DNA from: Streptomyces xiaopingdaonensis
GTDB taxonomy: Bacteria; Actinomycetota; Actinomycetes; Streptomycetales; Streptomycetaceae
Assembly (NCBI RefSeq): GCF_000262345.1
Contig: NZ_AJTQ01000072.1
Coordinates: 1 to 42,712 of the forward strand
Reading direction: 5' to 3'
Length of the DNA stretch: 42,712 nucleotides
Every line of letters begins with the position of its first letter. The first letter of the stretch is position 1. Of this stretch, positions 17,634 to 27,908 are shown piece by piece. The notes beneath the pieces are model-generated. The model saw only the letters and a list, made by a program, of their open reading frames with translations, was not told the origin of the DNA and searched no databases. The position numbers were made by a program, and so were the translations under genes.

Positions 17634-18011
17634 TCAGTCCCGGTCGGGGAGGAGCATGTTCAGCGCCCAGGAGACGAGCGAGATGATGAGGCCGCCGAGG
17701 ACCGCGGTGAAGAACCCGTCGACGTGGAAGCTGAGGTCGAGCTTGCCGGCGATCCAGGAGGTGAGCAGCAGCATCAGCGCGTTGATGACGAGCGTGAACA
17801 GCCCGAGCGTCAGGATCAGCACCGGCAGGGAGAAGAGCTTGACCACCGGCTTGACCAGGAAGTTGACCACGCCGAAGATCAGTGCGACCAGGATGAGCGT
17901 GAGCGTCTTCCGGCCCGTACCGCCGCCCTGGAGGGAGATGTCGCTCAGCAGCATGGTGGCAACCGCGAGCGCGGCGGCGTTGGCGAGCGTCTTGATGAGG
18001 AAGTTGGTCAT
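17634..18011 (-). CDS. Phage holin family 4 membrane protein
   Basis: A 125-residue, very hydrophobic protein with four predicted membrane helices, matching the Phage_holin_4_2 (PF04020) family. Members are widespread chromosomal proteins in actinobacteria and are not evidence of a prophage; no phage gene is nearby. NFLVKP in the middle is characteristic. ATG 18011 gives MTNFLIKTLANAAAL; frames extending to 18341 run antisense through the cupin gene. It is divergent from the cupin gene with a 63-base gap that must hold both promoters. Confidence 0.8.
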   Translation of the reverse strand: MTNFLIKTLANAAALAVATMLLSDISLQGGGTGRKTLTLILVALIFGVVNFLVKPVVKLFSLPVLILTLGLFTLVINALMLLLTSWIAGKLDLSFHVDGFFTAVLGGLIISLVSWALNMLLPDRD

Positions 18012-18074
18012 GGTCGGATGGTTGCAGAAGACGACGGACGAAATCCAAGGAGAGCCGGTGGCGGTGAGGGCTGA

Positions 18075-18392
18075 GTGAAGTCCTTTCGGTTGGAGGAGCT
18101 CGAGGCGGAGCGCGCCGCGGGCGGCGGCGCGTACCTGCGTTTCCTCCACGAGCGGAACATGTCCGTCGGGCTCTACGCCCTTGACGCGGGCGAGCCGGAC
18201 CCGCAGCAGCCGCACCGGCAGGACGAGGTCTACTTCGTCGCCAGTGGCCGCGCGTCGGTGACCGTCGGAGAGGAGACGACGCACGTGGCGAGGGGCAGCG
18301 TGGTCTACGTACCGGCCGGGGTGGCGCACAAGTTCCACCACATCTCGGAAGATCTGCGGGTGCTCGTCGTCTTCTCCCCGCCCGAGGGCTGA
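18075..18392 (+). CDS. Small cupin-domain protein
   Basis: A 105-residue single-domain cupin. The first cupin motif is visible in PHRQDEVYFVASGRA and the second in PAGVAHKFHHISED, which together supply the usual histidine and glutamate metal ligands. Such small cupins may be isomerases, dioxygenase-like enzymes or sensors; none can be assigned. The GTG start at 18075 has GAGGG just upstream. It is divergent from the holin-family gene. Confidence 0.8.
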   Translation: MKSFRLEELEAERAAGGGAYLRFLHERNMSVGLYALDAGEPDPQQPHRQDEVYFVASGRASVTVGEETTHVARGSVVYVPAGVAHKFHHISEDLRVLVVFSPPEG

Positions 18393-18602
18393 GGCCGGTG
18401 AAGCGGCGTCTCAGGGTCGGCGTCGGGGATGGTTCAGGGGAGGACCGGGGACGACTGGCCTCCCGCCGGGCGGGTCCGCCGCCTAGCATCGGGGGCAGCG
18501 GTCGTGTAGCGGGCGACGCGCGGGCAGCGGTCGACGGACGGGCCGTTGGGGCAGGACGAAGAGGCGGGGCCCGGCTTGCAGGGCCGGAAACGGAGTATGG
18601 GC

Positions 18603-18824
18603 ATGGATGCGAAAGGCTTTTTCGAAGGGCTGCCCTGGTGGGTGAAGTGGGTCGTGATCCCCGTGGTCGCGCTCGCCCTCTTCGGCGGCCTGATCGCGAG
18701 CGTCATCGGCTTCCTCGTCGGGGTGCTCTTCAAGGTGCTGCTTTTTGTGCTGATCGTCGGCGCCGTCATCTTCCTTGTGCGGAAGTTCACTTCGGCTTCC
18801 TCCTCCTCCCGCGGGGACTGGTGA
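18603..18824 (+). CDS. DUF5326 family small membrane protein
   Basis: A 73-residue protein with the DUF5326 signature FFEGLPWWVKWVVIPV at its N-terminus, two adjoining membrane segments (about 14-34 and 38-56) and a short serine-rich tail ending RGDW. The family is conserved in Streptomyces and its function is unknown. ATG 18603 is preferred because GGAG lies seven bases upstream; the ATG at 18597 abuts it. Its last 38 bases overlap the 3' end of the YibE/F gene on the opposite strand. A TAGCAT -10-like element lies at 18484. Confidence 0.8.
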   Translation: MDAKGFFEGLPWWVKWVVIPVVALALFGGLIASVIGFLVGVLFKVLLFVLIVGAVIFLVRKFTSASSSSRGDW

Positions 18825-20298
18825 GCCCACCCGCGCGCCTGCCCGGGGCCTGCTGAGCCCCGGGCACGTGTGTGCCGGGCTGCGGCTCGGCGGGCGCGGA
18901 CGGGTCGGTGAACGCGCCCTGCGTGTACGGGGCCTGCTCCGGCGCGAGCGGCGCGCGGGCCGCCGGAGGCCGCCCCTGGGCCCCCGCCGGCCCCTTGCCG
19001 CGGTCGGCGGAGACGACGAGCGCCGCGAGCAGCGTCGTCACCGGGACCGAGGCGACGAGCCCGATGGAGCCGACGAGCGTGCGGACGATCTCCTCGGCGA
19101 CGACCTCGCTCGTCGCCACCGTCGAGATGCCGCTGTCCGCGATCGAGAAGAGCAGCAGCAGCGGCAGCGAGGCGCCCGCGTACGCCAGCACCAACGTGTT
19201 GACGACGGAGGCGATGTGGTCGCGCCCGATCCGCATCGCCGAGCGGTAGATCTGCCGCCAGCCCGCCCCGGGATCGGCCTCCTTGAGCTCCCAGACGGCC
19301 GAGGTCTGCGTCACGGTGACGTCGTCGAGGACGCCGAGCGAGCCGATGAGCACCCCGGCGAGGAGCAGCCCCTGGATCTCGATGCCGGGGTAGAGGCCGT
19401 GTACGAGGCTCGTCTGGTCGTCGGTGTTGCCCGTGAGGCGGGCCCAGCCGATGAAGAGCGAGCCGAGCAGCCCGATGAGGAGGAGCGAGACCAGCGTCCC
19501 CAGCACCGCGACCGAGGTGCGCGCCGAGAGTCCGTGGCACAGATAGAGCGTCGCGAGCATGATCGCGCTTCCGCCGACGACGGCGACGACGAGCGGGTTG
19601 GAGCCCTGGAGTATCGCCGGCAGGATGAAGAGCGTCAGCACCGCGAAGCTGATCACCAGGCCGACGAGCGCGAGCGCCCCGCGCAGCCGCCCCACGAGCA
19701 CCACCACGGCGGCGAAGACGAGTCCGAGCAGCCACAGCGGCACGTCACGCTGGCTGTCGATCACGCTGTAACGCAACTGCGGCGGTGCCTTCTCGGCGTA
19801 CGCGGCGACGACCTGCTGGCCGACGGAGAGGGTACGTGTCGCGTCCGGCGTCACCACCTCCGTGAAGGTGTGCCCTGCGTTCTCGCCCTCGGTGATCTCG
19901 ACGGTGGCCTTCTGGCACGTGGCGTCCGAGGTGTCCGCACCCGGCGCGGGCCCGCTCCCGGTGCCGGCTCCGCCGCCGCCGGTCTCCGGCTGGGTGGGCT
20001 GCGCGTTGACGTCCTCGCAGTCGACCTCGGCGACCTTCACCACCTTCGCGGCCACCGTGGGCCGGTCCATCCCGACGCCCTCGGAGCCCGAGTGCTCGGG
20101 GGCGCCTCCCGGCCACAAGGCGACGAGTCCCGCCGCGACGAGGAGCGCGAAGGGGATCAGCACCGCGGCGATCACCTTGCGCAGGTGCCGCGAGACCGGT
20201 GCGGCGGGGCCGTGCGCGTGTGCGTGCGAGTGGCCGTGCGGGGCCTCGGGGGAGTCCGGTTGTCGGCCGTCGTGGGGTACCTCTGGCGTCGGGGTCAC
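18787..20298 (-). CDS. YibE/F family membrane protein
   Basis: A 503-residue protein of the YibE/F family, integral membrane proteins of unknown function. A histidine-rich cytosolic N-terminus (HGHSHAHAHG, about 21-30) precedes one membrane helix (about 42-62), an extracytoplasmic domain of about 110 residues with two cysteines (in VDCEDVN and ATCQKAT) that could pair, and then about seven helices. The signature GSLGVLDDVTVTQTSAVWEL is clear. The tail is proline- and arginine-rich. GTG 20298 is the only start matching the family N-terminus. The histidine cluster suggests metal binding, as an inference. The gene is divergent from thiC and its 3' end overlaps DUF5326. Confidence 0.85.
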   Translation of the reverse strand: MTPTPEVPHDGRQPDSPEAPHGHSHAHAHGPAAPVSRHLRKVIAAVLIPFALLVAAGLVALWPGGAPEHSGSEGVGMDRPTVAAKVVKVAEVDCEDVNAQPTQPETGGGGAGTGSGPAPGADTSDATCQKATVEITEGENAGHTFTEVVTPDATRTLSVGQQVVAAYAEKAPPQLRYSVIDSQRDVPLWLLGLVFAAVVVLVGRLRGALALVGLVISFAVLTLFILPAILQGSNPLVVAVVGGSAIMLATLYLCHGLSARTSVAVLGTLVSLLLIGLLGSLFIGWARLTGNTDDQTSLVHGLYPGIEIQGLLLAGVLIGSLGVLDDVTVTQTSAVWELKEADPGAGWRQIYRSAMRIGRDHIASVVNTLVLAYAGASLPLLLLFSIADSGISTVATSEVVAEEIVRTLVGSIGLVASVPVTTLLAALVVSADRGKGPAGAQGRPPAARAPLAPEQAPYTQGAFTDPSAPAEPQPGTHVPGAQQAPGRRAGGLTSPRGRRRKPK

Positions 20299-20334
20299 CG
20301 GCCGATCATCGCAAGAGCGCCCGAGTGCGGTCTG

Positions 20335-20362
20335 TTCAGGCTGCGCGGTGTGCCGCTAGCGT
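20335..20362 (+). promoter_or_regulatory. Candidate thiC promoter
   Basis: TTCAGG (20335) and TAGCGT (20357) are separated by 16 bases; TGTTCA at 20333 gives 18. Transcription would begin near 20369, some 30 bases before the riboswitch. Confidence 0.45.
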
Positions 20363-20399
20363 GGTGCGCGGTTCGGGCCTCGGCCCGGACTCGCCATCG

Positions 20400-22307
<1,908 letters not shown>

Positions 22308-22313
22308 CCCGCG

Positions 22314-22343
22314 CCCCCGCCGCACGCGGCCGTGCGGCGGGGG
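22314..22343 (+). terminator. Terminator after thiC
   Basis: A perfect 13-base-pair GC-rich stem (CCCCCGCCGCACG and complement) with a CGGC loop starts seven bases past the thiC stop. No U-tract follows. Confidence 0.85.
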
Positions 22344-22460
22344 CCCCAACCTCCGTCGTACGGCGACCGGTTGGGACGTCGGCCCGGTGGACGCGGTGAA
22401 ATTGACCGATCCGTTATCTTTGCGGTCCGCCCGTTCGGTGGCTCGCGAAGGAGCGCGCTC

Positions 22461-23201
22461 ATGGCACACGGCACCGGTTCTGTTCGTAAGCGCCCCGGAA
22501 GCATCTGGCTGCGTGAGCCGCGGACCACGCGCCGCAGGGGCGCCATCCGCGGCCGCCGCGCGCCGCTCGACCTGGAGCAGGTGACGGCCGCGGCGGTGCG
22601 GCTCCTCGACGCCGACGGGCTCGACGCGTTCTCGATGCGGCGCCTCGCCGGCGAACTGGGCGTCACGGCGATGTCCGTCTACTGGTACGTCGAGTGCAAG
22701 GAGGACCTCCTCGAACTCGCCCTGGACGCAGCCTTCGAGGCGCCGGAGGAGGACGCGCCGGGCGAGGAGGCAGCGCACTCGGAGGCCTGGCGCGAGCGGC
22801 TCACGCGCCTGGCGCACGCGAGCGCCGTCCGCTACACGGCGCACCCCTGGGTTCCCACTCTCCTCGCGCGCCACCCCGACATCGGCCCGCGCGCCACCGC
22901 CCTGCGCCGGCAGGTCCGCGACACGGTGCGCGAGGCCGGGCTCGCCCCCGAGCAGGCCGAAGCGGCGACCCGCGCCCTCCTCTCTTTCGTCCACGGCTAC
23001 GGCCCCGCCTCGCCGGAAGCGCGCTCCGCACCCCAGGCGCCACCCGCGGAGTTCGACGCCGCGCTGACGTTCCTCCTCGCCGGCGTGGAAACGCTCGCCG
23101 CACACGCACCTGCCGGCGAGCACGCGCCCGGCGCACCACCGGAGCCCACGGCAACGGCCCGCGAGGCCGCCCTGCCGGGCGCCCTCGCGGGCCACGGTTG
23201 A
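22461..23201 (+). CDS. TetR-family transcriptional regulator
   Basis: A 246-residue regulator. The N-terminal DNA-binding domain is preceded by a basic arm rich in arginine (about 8-34); the helix-turn-helix is around MRRLAGELGVTAMSVYWYV (about 60-78). The remainder is a helical TetR_C-type ligand domain with an alanine/proline-rich, poorly ordered end. ATG 22461 has GAAGGAG seven bases upstream. It converges on the yceI-like gene with an 11-base gap and could regulate it, but no operator can be assigned; the neighbouring pump has its own MarR gene. Confidence 0.88.
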   Translation: MAHGTGSVRKRPGSIWLREPRTTRRRGAIRGRRAPLDLEQVTAAAVRLLDADGLDAFSMRRLAGELGVTAMSVYWYVECKEDLLELALDAAFEAPEEDAPGEEAAHSEAWRERLTRLAHASAVRYTAHPWVPTLLARHPDIGPRATALRRQVRDTVREAGLAPEQAEAATRALLSFVHGYGPASPEARSAPQAPPAEFDAALTFLLAGVETLAAHAPAGEHAPGAPPEPTATAREAALPGALAGHG

Positions 23202-23212
23202 ACGACGACGCG

Positions 23213-24034
23213 TCAGCCGAAGGGCAACGCTTCCCCCTGCACGGCCTGGATGTCGAGATCCACCTTGAGCGTGGTGCCGATCGCGGCGATACCGGCCGCC
23301 ACGATCTGGTTGTAGTCCATCTCGAAGTCGCCGCGCCGCAGTTCGGCCTCCGCGCGGAACGCCGCACGCACGCCGCCCCACGGGTCCGGGCCCTTGCCGA
23401 GGTAGGTCAGCGCGAGGTCGACAGGCCGTGCCACCCCGTGGAGGTCGAGGGTGCCGTGGACCGTCCACCGGTCGGCCCCCGCGGGCTGCGGGTTGCCTCC
23501 CGAGTACCGGATCTCGGGAAAGCGCTCGACGTCGAGGAAGTCGGACGAGCGCAGGTGGTCGTCGCGCATGCTGTTGCCCGTGTCGATGCTGGCCGCCTTG
23601 ATGTACGCCTCGACGGTCGACTCCTCGGCCCGCTCGCCGACGACGATGCGCCCGCCGAATTCGGTGAACCTGCCGTGCACGCTGGTCATCCCGAGGTGCT
23701 GCGCTGCCGTGCCGACCATCGAGTGCATCGGGTCGATCGACCACGGCCCGGGCGGCGGCAGCTCCGTCCCGCCCTGCCGCGCCATCGTCAACGCACCGAG
23801 GTCGGCGCGGCCGGAAGCCGTCACCATCGCGGTGGTGGCGACGGGTGCGTACCCCGGCGCCGTTGCGATCACCGTGTACGCGCCCGGCGCCAGTTCGGCC
23901 TCCGCCGCGACGACGCCGTCCTCCCCCGCCTCGGCGCGCAGCACCTGCGCGCCCGTCATGTCGGTGACGGTCAGCACGGCGTGCTGCACGGCCCACCCGT
24001 CCCGGGTCTTGACCTGCGCCCGTACGCCTGCCAT
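23213..24034 (-). CDS. YceI-family protein with N-terminal transthyretin-like domain
   Basis: A 273-residue two-domain protein. Residues 1-90 form a CarboxypepD_reg/transthyretin-like beta-sandwich (PGAYTVIATAPGYAPVA is diagnostic). Residues about 95-273 are a YceI domain (WSIDPMHSMVGTAAQHLGM, then GRFTEFGGRI), a lipocalin-like barrel that binds polyisoprenoid or quinone tails in other bacteria. There is no signal peptide, so it should be cytosolic, unlike E. coli YceI, which is periplasmic. ATG 24034 has GAAGGAG six bases upstream. It lies 186 bases downstream of a pump whose tail has three domains of the same fold. Confidence 0.88.
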   Translation of the reverse strand: MAGVRAQVKTRDGWAVQHAVLTVTDMTGAQVLRAEAGEDGVVAAEAELAPGAYTVIATAPGYAPVATTAMVTASGRADLGALTMARQGGTELPPPGPWSIDPMHSMVGTAAQHLGMTSVHGRFTEFGGRIVVGERAEESTVEAYIKAASIDTGNSMRDDHLRSSDFLDVERFPEIRYSGGNPQPAGADRWTVHGTLDLHGVARPVDLALTYLGKGPDPWGGVRAAFRAEAELRRGDFEMDYNQIVAAGIAAIGTTLKVDLDIQAVQGEALPFG

Positions 24035-24220
24035 GTTCAGCTCCTTCTCGCATACGTGGGCCCCGGCCCACCGTGGCGGCGGGCCGTCCCCTGCCCGTCT
24101 GTGCCGCCGCGGTGGCCGGGGCCCTGTTCCCCGAGCCCGCAGGGGGCGCACACGCTCCGCTCGACTCGTGTGCGCCCGGGCCCGGGTGCCGGTGCGGCTG
24201 AGCGTCGGCTCAGCCGCCGC

Positions 24221-26818
24221 TCACTCGTCCGGGTGGTGCAGCTCGACGTCGTAACCCTCGACGCCCTGCCCCTGGACGAGCAGTGCGTTGGCGACCGGCG
24301 GGTACCCGCTCGCGATCACCGTGTACTCGCCCGCGTCGAGGTCGGTGAAGGCGTACACGCCGTCCGCCCCCGTCGTCGAGGTCCCGACGACGTTCCCCGC
24401 CGCGTCGACGAGGGTGACCCGGGCGTCGCCGAGCGGCCTGCGGTCGGTACCGGCACGCACGGTCCCCTGGACCTGCGCACCGGCCGAGAGCTCGACCTCC
24501 ATCCGCGTCACGCCCTGCCCGTGGACCTCGACCGGAGTCGCGGTCGGCCGGAAGCCGGGCGCGTTGACGGCCACGGTGAAGACCGGCACCGTCGACTCCC
24601 CGCCGCTGCCGACGAGTTCGTCGAACCGGAACTGGCCTTCGGCGCCGGTCTGCCCCGAGGCGACGACCTCGCCCCGCGCATCGGTGACGACGACCGTCGC
24701 CTCCGCGAGGGGGGTCTTCTCCCCGGCGTCGCGGACCACGCCCGCGAGGCCGCTGGTGCCCGAGAGCAGCAGGTCGTGGCCGAGCGGTTGCTCCCCGACC
24801 GTGACCGTCGACGCCTGCGGCTGGTGGCCGTCGGCCGCCGCGATGAGCACGTACGCGCCCGCCTCGGGAGCGTCGAGCCGGTAGGTGCCGTCGCCGTGCG
24901 CCGTCGCCCGGCCCAACTGCCGTCCGCTCGGCGAGATCAGCGTCACGGCGGCGCCGGCGATGCCGGTGCCGTCCCCGGTGCGCACGGTGCCCTGGATGGC
25001 GATCCCCGGCACCGTCGCCTCGGCCGCCGTCGGCAGCGGCGCGGTGGACGCGAGGCCGGACGGCGCGGCCGCGGCCTGGGCCGGAGCGGTCTCCGCCGCC
25101 ACGGCCGCCGGCACCTGCTGCTCGACCTCCTCGGACGGCAGCTCGGTGTCACCGGTCGCGTCCTGCTCGAGCGCGGACTTGGTCTTCAACGGCACCTCCT
25201 TGACGAAGAGCACCAGCAGCAGCGCGACGAACGCCAGCGGGCTCGCGTAGAGGTAAACATCGCCGATGCCGTGCCCGTAGGCGTTCTCGATCACGCCGCG
25301 GATCGGTCCGGGCAGCTCGTCCAGGTTCGGGATCGCGCTGCCGTTGCCGCCGGTCGCACCGCCGGCGTTGTCGATGCCGAGCTTCGCCATCCCTTCCTCG
25401 ACGTAGTGCGTGATCCGGTGCGAGAGCACCGCGCCGAGCACCGAGACGCCGACCGCACCACCGAGCGAACGGAAGAAGTTCACCATCGAACTGGCGGCAC
25501 CCAGATCGTTCGGGTCCACCTGGTTCTGGGTGGCGAGCACCAGGTTCTGCATCATGCTGCCGACGCCGAGGCCGAGCAGCGCCATGAAGATCGCCATGTG
25601 CCAGTACTCGGTGTCGGCACGCAGGGAGCCGAGCAGCCCGAGGGCCGCGGTCATCAGGACGCCGCCCGAGCACAGCCACACCTTCCACCGACCGGTGTGC
25701 GAGATGACCCGCCCGGAGATCGTGGTGGACAGGAAGAGCCCGCCGATCATCGGGATCGTCATGACACCGGCCATCGTCGGCGACTTGCCCTTGGCCAGCT
25801 GGAAGTACTGGCTCAGGTAGACGGTCGCGCCGAACATCGCGATACCCACGAAGAGCGAGGCCAGCGACGTCAGCGTGATGGTGCTGTTGCGGAAGAGGCG
25901 CAGCGGCATGATCGGCTCGCGGACCTTCGACTCGACGAGCACGAAGAGCAGTCCGAGCACGAGCGAGCCGCCGACCATCGTGTAGGTCTGCCAGGAGGCC
26001 CAGTCGTACTTGTCACCGGCGAAGGTGACCCAGACCAGCAGCAGCGAGACCGCCGCGGCGACGAGGAAGGCACCGAACCAGTCGACCTTCACGTCCCGCT
26101 TGACGACGGGCAGCTTCAGCGTCTTCTGCAGCGTCACGAGGGCGATCACGGCGAACGGGATGCCCGCGTAGAAGCACCAGCGCCAGCCGAGGAAGTCCGC
26201 GTCGGTGATGACGCCACCGAGCAGCGGGCCGCCGACGGTGGAGACGGCGAAGACGGCGCCGATGTAGCCCATGTACTTGCCGCGCTCACGCGGCGAGATC
26301 AGGGCTCCTATCACGATCTGCACCAGGGCGGTGATACCGCCCATTCCTATGCCCTGCACAGCTCGGGACGCGATGAGCATCCCGGGGTTCTGTGCGAGAC
26401 CGGCGCTCGCGGAGGCGAGGACGAAGATCACGATCGCGGTCTGGATCAGGATCTTCTTGCTCGTCAGGTCGGCGAGCTTGCCCCAGAGCGGGGTGGTCGC
26501 CGTCATGGTGAGCAGTGAGGCGGTGACGACCCAGGTGTACGAGCTCTGTCCGCCGCCGAGATCGCTGACGATCCGCGGCATCGCGTTGGCGACGATCGTG
26601 GACGACAGGATCGCGACGAACATCGCGAGCAGCAGCCCGGAGAACGCCTCCATGATCTGGCGGTGCGTCATGCGCGGAGCGTCGCCCGAGGCGGAGCGCG
26701 CGCCCTGCGCGTGCTTGGCTCCTCCGCCTCCGGCATCGGCCCCCTGCGGGACGCCCTGCCCGACCGGAGGCCGGACGTCAGTCTCCGCGGCCGGAGACTG
26801 GGGACGGGTGGTGGCCAT
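24221..26818 (-). CDS. DHA2-family MFS efflux pump with C-terminal transthyretin-like domains
   Basis: An 865-residue protein. After a hydrophilic leader (1-50) come 14 predicted membrane helices (about 55-560), the arrangement of DHA2 drug:H+ antiporters, with motifs such as GKLADL and WRWCFYAGIPFAVIAL. A linker rich in alanine and proline then leads to three CarboxypepD_reg-type beta-sandwich repeats at about 604-680, 688-775 and 779-860 (each with a GTYRL-, GQFRF- or GVYAF-type strand and a YVLIAA/YTVIAS-type end). With 14 helices the tail should be cytosolic. Substrates are unknown. AAGGAAGG precedes ATG 26818. marR lies 24 bases upstream. Confidence 0.88.
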   Translation of the reverse strand: MATTRPQSPAAETDVRPPVGQGVPQGADAGGGGAKHAQGARSASGDAPRMTHRQIMEAFSGLLLAMFVAILSSTIVANAMPRIVSDLGGGQSSYTWVVTASLLTMTATTPLWGKLADLTSKKILIQTAIVIFVLASASAGLAQNPGMLIASRAVQGIGMGGITALVQIVIGALISPRERGKYMGYIGAVFAVSTVGGPLLGGVITDADFLGWRWCFYAGIPFAVIALVTLQKTLKLPVVKRDVKVDWFGAFLVAAAVSLLLVWVTFAGDKYDWASWQTYTMVGGSLVLGLLFVLVESKVREPIMPLRLFRNSTITLTSLASLFVGIAMFGATVYLSQYFQLAKGKSPTMAGVMTIPMIGGLFLSTTISGRVISHTGRWKVWLCSGGVLMTAALGLLGSLRADTEYWHMAIFMALLGLGVGSMMQNLVLATQNQVDPNDLGAASSMVNFFRSLGGAVGVSVLGAVLSHRITHYVEEGMAKLGIDNAGGATGGNGSAIPNLDELPGPIRGVIENAYGHGIGDVYLYASPLAFVALLLVLFVKEVPLKTKSALEQDATGDTELPSEEVEQQVPAAVAAETAPAQAAAAPSGLASTAPLPTAAEATVPGIAIQGTVRTGDGTGIAGAAVTLISPSGRQLGRATAHGDGTYRLDAPEAGAYVLIAAADGHQPQASTVTVGEQPLGHDLLLSGTSGLAGVVRDAGEKTPLAEATVVVTDARGEVVASGQTGAEGQFRFDELVGSGGESTVPVFTVAVNAPGFRPTATPVEVHGQGVTRMEVELSAGAQVQGTVRAGTDRRPLGDARVTLVDAAGNVVGTSTTGADGVYAFTDLDAGEYTVIASGYPPVANALLVQGQGVEGYDVELHHPDE

Positions 26819-26842
26819 GCGCCTTCCTTACTTGAGCAGTAC

Positions 26843-27337
26843 TCAGAGTCGTTCTTGCGTTGCGTCTGTCTCGGCGACTGCATGAGCTGTCGCTCGTGCG
26901 CCGTGGGCGCGGCAGTCCCCGAAGCTCGCGCGGAGGCGAGCGAAGAGGGTGACGAGTTGGGCGACGTCGTCGTCGGTCCAGTCGTGCAGGTAGGTCTGGA
27001 GCACCTCGGCCGTGCGCGCACTCATTTCCGTCAGCAGTTCCTGGCCCGCCGGGCTGACCCGCAGCAGCCGGGAGCGCCCGTCCTGCGGGTCGGGATACCG
27101 CTCGATCCAGCCGCGCTCCGCCACGTGGGCCACGTGGCGGCTGGTCACCGAGAGGTCGATCCCCATGAGCTCCGCGAGTCTGCTCAGTCGCATCTCCCCG
27201 AACTTGCCGAGGAGCGCGAGGACGGCGGCGGAACCCGGGGCGCAATCCCCCGGCAGGTGGCGTGCCAATTCGCGCTTGACGGTACCGATGGCGCTGAGTT
27301 GCCTGGCCAGCTCCTCGAACTGACTGCGATCAGCCAT
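26843..27337 (-). CDS. MarR-family transcriptional regulator
   Basis: A 164-residue winged-helix regulator: the recognition region is around LSRLAELMGIDLSVTSRHVAHV (written here only as the HTH, about 55-77) and the wing is DPQDGRSRLL. MarR proteins are typically repressors released by phenolic or antibiotic ligands. The gene is 24 bases before the efflux pump on the same strand, so it probably controls itself, the pump and the downstream YceI gene. Two TTGC-N5-GCAA boxes overlap the likely promoter. ATG 27337 has GAGGTG close upstream; an ATG at 27349 is a weaker alternative. Confidence 0.9.
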   Translation of the reverse strand: MADRSQFEELARQLSAIGTVKRELARHLPGDCAPGSAAVLALLGKFGEMRLSRLAELMGIDLSVTSRHVAHVAERGWIERYPDPQDGRSRLLRVSPAGQELLTEMSARTAEVLQTYLHDWTDDDVAQLVTLFARLRASFGDCRAHGARATAHAVAETDATQERL

Positions 27338-27356
27338 CGAGCACCTCATACTTTTG

Positions 27357-27398
27357 TTGCTTAGGGCAACCATAGACACTGTTGATTGCTGCAGGCAA
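27357..27398 (-). promoter_or_regulatory. marR promoter with two TTGC-N5-GCAA operator boxes
   Basis: TTGCTTAGGGCAA (27357-27369) and TTGCTGCAGGCAA (27386-27398) share the same half-sites and 5-base centre and are 29 bases apart. On the minus strand TTGCCT (27398-27393), an 18-base spacer and TATGGT (27374-27369) form a plausible promoter, so one box overlaps the -35 and the other abuts the -10. This is the expected layout for MarR autorepression. Confidence 0.65.
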
Positions 27399-27512
27399 GT
27401 TGATATCGGGCATGCGCGGCAAACAATCGTCAAAGCCTGGGTGTGCCGGGCACCAAGTGCCGGTTGCGGAGAGAGCCGGGACCGGGGCTGTGCCGGGCCT
27501 CACAGGGTTCGC

Positions 27513-27518
27513 TATCGT
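27513..27518 (+). promoter_or_regulatory. -10 element of a probable leaderless promoter
   Basis: TATCGT ends eight bases before the ATG at 27527, with TGTGCC 18 bases upstream as a weak -35. No ribosome binding site is present. Confidence 0.45.
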
Positions 27519-27526
27519 CCTGCCCC

Positions 27527-27736
27527 ATGGCTCACAACCCCCAAGCACCGCAGGGCCCCGAGGGGCAGCCCGACCCTGCCGGCAACACTCAGATGTTCCG
27601 CGCCTTCGTGGACGAGGCCGGACCGCAGCGCCAGACCCCGGCGCAGACCTCCTCGGGTCCCAGGGTCGGCCTGATCGTCGGCGTCGTCGCCGTGATCGTG
27701 GTGCTCGCCGCCGCCGGCTGGCTCGCCTTTTCCTGA
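27527..27736 (+). CDS. Small tail-anchored membrane protein
   Basis: A 69-residue protein of unknown function: a proline/glutamine-rich soluble part (about 1-45) and one C-terminal membrane helix (about 46-68, GLIVGVVAVIVVLAAAGWLA). The reading frame has the expected codon bias and the composition of conserved Streptomyces small proteins. The ATG lies just after a -10-like TATCGT and lacks a ribosome binding site, suggesting a leaderless mRNA. It sits between marR and the sigma genes and converges on the first sigma gene. Confidence 0.7.
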   Translation: MAHNPQAPQGPEGQPDPAGNTQMFRAFVDEAGPQRQTPAQTSSGPRVGLIVGVVAVIVVLAAAGWLAFS

Positions 27737-27869
27737 GGCCCGTCCGCGCCTCGCCGGAGGCGCGACCGACCGTCCGACCGACGCCCAGGGGACGCGGCAC
27801 CACCCTGTGGCGCATACCCGACACCCGGCGAAGCGAGCCCGGCTCAGCGGGCACGAGCCGCGCAGTCAA

Positions 27870-27908
27870 GGAGCCGCCGGAGCGGACTCATCCCGCTCCG
27901 GCGGCTCC
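27870..27908. terminator. Bidirectional terminator between small protein and sigma gene
   Basis: A perfect 16-base-pair stem (GGAGCCGCCGGAGCGG and its complement) with a 7-base loop lies in the 300-base gap between convergent genes. It could stop transcription from both sides. Confidence 0.8.

Noticed and set aside
17634..18011. Prophage remnant suggested by a holin-family protein
   Set aside because: Holin family 4 proteins are common housekeeping membrane proteins in actinobacteria, and no other phage gene is present.
22694..26518. A 1274-codon plus-strand open frame antisense to the pump
   Set aside because: Shadow of the MFS pump and YceI genes, with repetitive arginine-rich translation.
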